A stretch of DNA of 64,000 nt from Mucilaginibacter inviolabilis (GTDB taxonomy: Bacteria > Bacteroidota > Bacteroidia > Sphingobacteriales > Sphingobacteriaceae), in assembly GCF_011089895.1 (NCBI RefSeq), contig NZ_JAANAT010000002.1, positions 496,001-560,000 on the forward strand. Reading direction: 5' to 3'. The first letter of the stretch is position 1, and the number at the start of each line of letters is the position of its first letter. The notes under the pieces were generated by a model. It worked only from the letters and a program-made list of their open reading frames with translations. It was not told where the DNA came from and did no database searches. Positions 59,975 through 64,000 of this stretch are shown one piece after another. The translations under genes were made by a program, and so were the position numbers.

Positions 59975-60397
59975 TTATTTATCTCTTAGCAATTCATTTT
60001 TTTCTTTTTCAGCCTGTAACAAGCGTTCGTATAAATTTTTATTTTCTTCAAACAGTTCAACCAATTTATCTATTGGGTTAAATGTGCAAGTGTTGTTATG
60101 GCCAAAATTACTGCTGGAAACTGATTGATTAAAAGTGTTAAAATAATTTATCACGGCCTCCTCTGAAAAGTTCTTAATGGCATCGGTGGTAACTCCTAAA
60201 ATTTTAGCTATATTTTCTAAGACATCATCTTCAATCACTTCACTTTGCTCCATACGGGATACGGTCTTTTGACTTACTCCTAATTGAGTAGCTAAATCCT
60301 CTTGTTTAATCCCCCTTAGTTCACGAATACGGCTAATTTTTCGGCCTATATGTTGGTTTGTAGGTTTTTCAGATGTTGTCATAAGATCGAAATGCAA
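59975..60397 (-). CDS. XRE family transcriptional regulator
   Basis: A 140-aa protein with a HTH_3 domain (about 15-72, 'ISRIRELRGIKQEDLATQLG', 'VSQKTVSRMEQSEVIEDDVL', 'IAKILGVTTDAIKNF') and a C-terminal coiled coil (about 108-138, 'KLVELFEENKNLYERLLQAE'), a layout common in Bacteroidota phage and island regulators. It is divergent from the small-protein gene at 60529 and may repress it. Confidence 0.88.
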   Translation of the reverse strand: MHFDLMTTSEKPTNQHIGRKISRIRELRGIKQEDLATQLGVSQKTVSRMEQSEVIEDDVLENIAKILGVTTDAIKNFSEEAVINYFNTFNQSVSSSNFGHNNTCTFNPIDKLVELFEENKNLYERLLQAEKEKNELLRDK

Positions 60398-60528
60398 GAT
60401 TATAAAATGTAAAGATACAAAACATACTGTTACATAAAATAGTCACCCAAATGAGTAAAACAGTCCCGTTTTGACTTCGATAGACCGTGCGATCTCATGA
60501 AATTAGATTACACAGTAAATCAAGTATC

Positions 60529-60768
60529 ATGAAAGTAATCATTAATAACATCAATATCTACTTTAATACCGGGTACAAAAGCACTATTAACATAGGTGCC
60601 GAAAGGCCAACTACAGCGGATATTAGGGATTTCTCTCCTCATATCGTCGTCAACGATGGCGTTGTAACCGACGATAACGCATTTCTTGAACGCTTAAAGG
60701 AACGCCTAATGCAAAGCGAACAAGAGGTCAAAGATTTTTTGGAAAAGTATAATACAGAAACGAGGTAG
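60529..60768 (+). CDS. 79-aa hypothetical protein of the SWIM operon
   Basis: The start is taken at ATG 60529 ('MKVIINNINIYFNTGYKSTI'); a GTG at 60487 would add 14 untypical residues. The protein is acidic toward the C-terminus with a helix 'NAFLERLKERLMQSEQEVKD'. No family recognised. It lies 4 nt before the SWIM protein gene, so the two are cotranscribed, and is divergent from the XRE regulator. Confidence 0.7.
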   Translation: MKVIINNINIYFNTGYKSTINIGAERPTTADIRDFSPHIVVNDGVVTDDNAFLERLKERLMQSEQEVKDFLEKYNTETR

Positions 60769-60772
60769 TATT

Positions 60773-62116
60773 ATGGCAAAGAAACAGAGAAAACAGGAGA
60801 CAAGTATATTACCCGGTCAATTGCTTTATACTATCCCATTAGAGAATGATGATCTAATTTTAACTAAAGAGGTGTTGTACAAGCATTATCAAGGTTTAAA
60901 TGTCAACCAACGAACTCTAAGGGTAACCGTGCCAACGGTTAACTATGACAATAATATTTTTAGACTATCAGTGGAATCGGTTAATGACAAACCTCACTAT
61001 GTATTCGTCCAAATTGAGCGGCATAAAATACAGGTAGCATGCGATTGCGGAATGCCTGATAATACGCTTTGTCAGCATGCCTACGGAGGCATTTTTGATT
61101 TAATGCATCATAAAGACATGTATCTGGAAGACTATTATTGGCCGGGATTAGGGCAGAAACATAATAAAGAACTAAAATATTTATATGTAGATGCCGAAGG
61201 TCACCATGTAAACATTTACCCCAGACCAGCGTATGGTAATATTTTTAAAGATGGTTGGGGCTTTTCACTGGATCACTATCACCAGTTTGATGTCGGCATG
61301 TTGAATGAAACAAATAAAGATGCCACAAACAAACTGGTAGTCGGTTACAATGTCATCTATACCGAATTAGGTTTGTGGTTTTCACAACTACCGATGCTGA
61401 TGCCATTCGTTGGTAAAACCGCTAAACATAGTGATCATATAGTTGCTTGTGGTCAATATTTGCGAAAGGGCAAAGCAATAACTGAGGATGTTGTTTTAAC
61501 TGAAAATCAAAATGCATTAAATCAAATAAGCCACGAAATGCATACGCTGGTCAAATCCATTGGCCGACAAGACAACGATGCTAATATTGTAAAATGGGTA
61601 AATGCTGTACCTATCCTCATTAAATTGTGGCAGAAAGCGATACCGAAGCTTTTTTATGAACCGCACGTTTATAGCAGTCAAGGCGAGGGACATTTAACCT
61701 GGAACAATAAGCCTGTCAAATCCAATATGTCTAATTGGCACGTTTCAAGTGAGCCATTTCTAATTACGTTTAACCTGAAAGGCCATAAAGACCATTTTAT
61801 TTTAGAGCCGGCCATTAAATCGCCTGCGAAACATATTTCACATTACAGAAAGGTTCCGCTTTTTCTGATAGATGCCGAAAATCATACCTTTTATCTTGTT
61901 CAATCGGCACAGGATGAAGCTTTATTGAACTGGCTAAGAATATCAGGTAACAAACTGACCGTTTTAAAGGAACATTTTTCTGACTTCCATAATCGGTTTC
62001 TTAATAAGCTAAGCGAGTGCTATACTGTAATCTACCAACCTTTCAGTTCGACTAAAAAAGTCGCCTACTCTTTAAACGAAATCATCCAACGAAACCAAAA
62101 TAACGATGGCAAATAA
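60773..62116 (+). CDS. SWIM zinc-finger protein, function unknown
   Basis: A 447-aa protein with a SWIM-type zinc site C90-x-C92-x7-C100-x-H102 ('VACDCGMPDNTLCQHAYGGI'), a motif that binds zinc and often nucleic acid or protein. The N-terminal 20 residues are basic (KKQRKQ). The rest (120-447) is unlike any family I can name. It overlaps the next gene by 11 nt (62106-62116). The run 60529-64000 forms one operon of rare genes on a likely island. Confidence 0.75.
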   Translation: MAKKQRKQETSILPGQLLYTIPLENDDLILTKEVLYKHYQGLNVNQRTLRVTVPTVNYDNNIFRLSVESVNDKPHYVFVQIERHKIQVACDCGMPDNTLCQHAYGGIFDLMHHKDMYLEDYYWPGLGQKHNKELKYLYVDAEGHHVNIYPRPAYGNIFKDGWGFSLDHYHQFDVGMLNETNKDATNKLVVGYNVIYTELGLWFSQLPMLMPFVGKTAKHSDHIVACGQYLRKGKAITEDVVLTENQNALNQISHEMHTLVKSIGRQDNDANIVKWVNAVPILIKLWQKAIPKLFYEPHVYSSQGEGHLTWNNKPVKSNMSNWHVSSEPFLITFNLKGHKDHFILEPAIKSPAKHISHYRKVPLFLIDAENHTFYLVQSAQDEALLNWLRISGNKLTVLKEHFSDFHNRFLNKLSECYTVIYQPFSSTKKVAYSLNEIIQRNQNNDGK

Positions 62117-62777
62117 AATAACGGAAATCCCTTTAACGGAAACATATCAGAGAAAAATATCACCTGTTGATTTTTGTGCAATTTATAGTTTGATGTTGAA
62201 GCGAATAGCAAAAGGTTATAGCGCATCAGAAGTCTCATTTCTCATGGGTCGTGACGATGGCGCTGTAGGCAAGTTAGAACGGTTTTATTATAAAACACTT
62301 ACGCTTGAATATCTACATATTTATACCAGCATACTCGACGATGATGCCCTAAATGGGATAATAGTCAGCGACAGGGATGAGTGGCACGATATAAATTACC
62401 AAATCGTCAAGACCACGGAAAGAACTGTTATACGTCATGAGGTATTTGAAATTCTAAACGATAACAATCTCCGGCAACTATTCAATTTGTTTGAGCCCAA
62501 TCCCGAATATGACAAGTTTAAATATTCTACCTCTTATGAAATGGGAATTGAGCAAGCAAGGGAAATTCTTAAATCTCTTTTAGAGGGCGTTTCTTTTCAA
62601 ACACCTGAAAGCCCTTTAGATATTTACCGCCGTTGCCGGCGAATTTGCACTTACAATAGTTTTAGGCCCCGCTATGTGCAGGCCGCATTAAACGATATAA
62701 CGCAAAGCAAAGATTACCCCAAATTAAAACGCATCAAAACGAAGAAACACGGCTATCTGTACGAAAAAGCGTTTTAG
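62106..62777 (+). CDS. Unrecognised 223-aa protein with HTH-like N-terminus
   Basis: The N-terminal half contains 'MLKRIAKGYSASEVSFLMGR' followed by 'DDGAVGKLE', which reads like a helix-turn-helix of the Cro/XRE type. The C-terminal half (about 145-223) is basic ('CRRICTYNSFRPRYVQAAL', 'KRIKTKKHGYLYEKAF'). No enzyme motif was found. It overlaps the SWIM gene by 11 nt and precedes the HEPN gene by 19 nt. Confidence 0.72.
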   Translation: MANKITEIPLTETYQRKISPVDFCAIYSLMLKRIAKGYSASEVSFLMGRDDGAVGKLERFYYKTLTLEYLHIYTSILDDDALNGIIVSDRDEWHDINYQIVKTTERTVIRHEVFEILNDNNLRQLFNLFEPNPEYDKFKYSTSYEMGIEQAREILKSLLEGVSFQTPESPLDIYRRCRRICTYNSFRPRYVQAALNDITQSKDYPKLKRIKTKKHGYLYEKAF

Positions 62778-62796
62778 CCACCTTAATCATCATCAC

Positions 62797-64000
62797 ATGA
62801 AAATAACAGAATTAAAAATAGTCGGGGACATGATAGCTGAAAAGATTTCAGTTGAAAAAATTTATTGCGTAAGTCACGCGGATAACAATACGCATCACCT
62901 AATAATCATAATTCCTGCCAGTTGCGGGACTAAATTTACTGAATTGGAACCGTTTGTTAGAATGGCTACCAACGCAAGTAAAAACATCACTTACACATTT
63001 TACCAAACAGGTGAAATCAGGGCAGCCTTAAAAAAAGGCAATCTTCTATTCCATTTAGCTTGTACTGAGGATAATCTGCTTTACAACAAAAAGGACAGTC
63101 TCGATTTACCGCAAAGCAAAGCTGAAAATTTATTGGAATGGAAACGTGAGGCAAACGTACAGTTTGAGGACGGAGCGGCAAAGGCTATGGCTTTTTTGGA
63201 TGGTGCCAATTTTTATAGTGAGAAAAACGACACGGGCTTAACCGTGTTTATGCTCCACCAGTTTATAGAGTTGACATATAGGACACTGGAATTAGCTCTA
63301 CTTGCCAAGGAGAAAAAAACACATAGCATTACACTACATCAGGCTCTTGTTTCTCCATTACTCCCGCAGATTGGCTTATTATTCCCGGACAACACATCCG
63401 AAGAAAAAGAAATATTGAAAACGCTTAATAATGCTTATTCTGCAGTTAGATATGAGCAAAACCATCAAGTAAACGAAGCATTTATACCAACCTTGTTTCA
63501 CCGGGCTTATCTATTGCAAAAAAGAGCAGCAAGCATTATCAGCGACCTTAATGCCTTACTTGATGTAAAAATTAAAGACGCCGAAATCTTTGAAGAAAGT
63601 GCCCAGGATAACCAAGCAGCCTATACAGAAAAGTCAATTTCGCAAGAACTTCAATCAACACATTTACAAACCGCTCATCAGGCGATCTTTATAAATAACG
63701 GAACTGGAAATTATATCAATGCAGTAAATTGCAGCATTAAGAAAGTAAGGAGTTCCAGCGGTTGCGACAACGATTTGATAGCATCGTTGAAAGAAAATAC
63801 AACAACGCCGAGAAAACTTAAACCAGAATTGGAAAAGGTAGTAGCATTAATTCTTGAACATCTCAACCCCGATCAGATATATATCTTCGGCAGCCTAAAA
63901 GTTGAATCGAGTAATGTACATTTATTCAATGTAAAGGAACCGTTTGCTAATACCGATTTGCATTACGATCTGCTGGCAATAAGCCCCTTATTAAATCCTT
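62797..64000 (+). CDS. HEPN and nucleotidyltransferase-fold protein (3' end cut by window edge)
   Basis: An open frame from ATG 62797 runs past the right edge (at least 401 codons). Residues about 1-110 are an unassigned alpha/beta domain. Residues about 118-260 are HEPN ('MAFLDGANFYSEKNDTGLTV', 'HQFIELTYRTLELALLAKEK') with the RNase-type RX4H motif R218-YEQN-H223. From about residue 350 a nucleotidyltransferase fold begins ('PDQIYIFGSLKVESS', then 'DLHYDLLAI'), with G365-S366. HEPN and MNT partners form toxin-antitoxin or defence systems; here they are in one chain. The C-terminus is missing. Confidence 0.78.
   Translation, partial: MKITELKIVGDMIAEKISVEKIYCVSHADNNTHHLIIIIPASCGTKFTELEPFVRMATNASKNITYTFYQTGEIRAALKKGNLLFHLACTEDNLLYNKKDSLDLPQSKAENLLEWKREANVQFEDGAAKAMAFLDGANFYSEKNDTGLTVFMLHQFIELTYRTLELALLAKEKKTHSITLHQALVSPLLPQIGLLFPDNTSEEKEILKTLNNAYSAVRYEQNHQVNEAFIPTLFHRAYLLQKRAASIISDLNALLDVKIKDAEIFEESAQDNQAAYTEKSISQELQSTHLQTAHQAIFINNGTGNYINAVNCSIKKVRSSSGCDNDLIASLKENTTTPRKLKPELEKVVALILEHLNPDQIYIFGSLKVESSNVHLFNVKEPFANTDLHYDLLAISPLLNP

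Noticed and set aside
1..64000. CRISPR arrays, rRNA and complete tRNA genes
   Set aside because: No regularly spaced repeats and no full tRNA or rRNA sequence were seen; only tRNA 3' fragments.

Overview
The window looks like a chromosome segment from a Bacteroidota bacterium of the Sphingobacteriaceae, of Mucilaginibacter or Pedobacter type. The evidence is the FecI/FecR/STN-TonB receptor arrangement, 'TAnnTTTG'-type -7 promoter elements, weak Shine-Dalgarno signals, LytTR regulators, and GG-leader and class I lanthipeptide-type precursors typical of that phylum. No rRNA, intact tRNA or CRISPR array was seen. Genus is an inference.

0-17 kb is a sulfur-handling region. A long plus-strand operon (1497-8467) encodes a PepSY-like protein, a TsdA-type dihaem thiosulfate dehydrogenase, a periplasmic DsrE-like protein, two orphan ModA-like binding proteins, a 1-Cys peroxiredoxin, a DUF305 protein and a beta-propeller. 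A LysR regulator, a flavin reductase and a Crp/Fnr regulator follow. After them come TauE/SafE and two YeeE/YedE half-transporters, an MBL-rhodanese persulfide dioxygenase, a TlpA thioredoxin, a methyltransferase and a YeiH exporter. Four promoters in this region share an identical 67-nt layout: two AT-N11-AT boxes 20 nt apart, TGAT(A/G)AAAA, then TTTG. This looks like the regulon of the LysR protein at 8722.

17-23 kb holds a PadR pair, small secreted proteins, an intact DDE insertion sequence with target duplication, an IS1182-type remnant, an M60 metallopeptidase and an exported superoxide dismutase. 23.5-35 kb is a minus-strand hydroxamate siderophore locus of the NIS type (sigma factor, anti-sigma, receptor, decarboxylase, a synthetase fused to an acyltransferase, an N-hydroxylase and a MATE exporter). 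Inverted-repeat elements sit in several of its intergenic gaps. katG follows.

38-59 kb is a RiPP locus, visibly more AT-rich. It has two C39-peptidase ABC exporters, one HlyD adaptor, a TonB receptor, an HK/OmpR pair and an HK/LytTR pair plus an extra LytTR regulator. The biosynthetic genes are a radical SAM/SPASM maturase, an HxD...H 2OG-Fe(II) oxygenase-like protein, an unrecognised 182-aa protein and a full-length LanB. Two short precursor genes were found by reading the sequence: 48057-48236 (GG leader; core with Y-S-K, H-A-S and F-T-K triplets) and 58637-58789 (lanthipeptide-like leader, no Cys in the core). No LanC is present. The combination of a cyclophane-type rSAM module with a LanB module is the most interesting candidate for an undescribed system.

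Two tRNA-Ser 3'-end fragments, each followed by a terminator, lie at 41.75 and 59.69 kb. They suggest stacked island insertions at a tRNA-Ser gene whose intact copy should lie to the right of the window. The right end carries a decayed conjugation coupling gene, an XRE regulator, a SWIM zinc-finger protein, an unknown protein and a truncated HEPN/nucleotidyltransferase gene.
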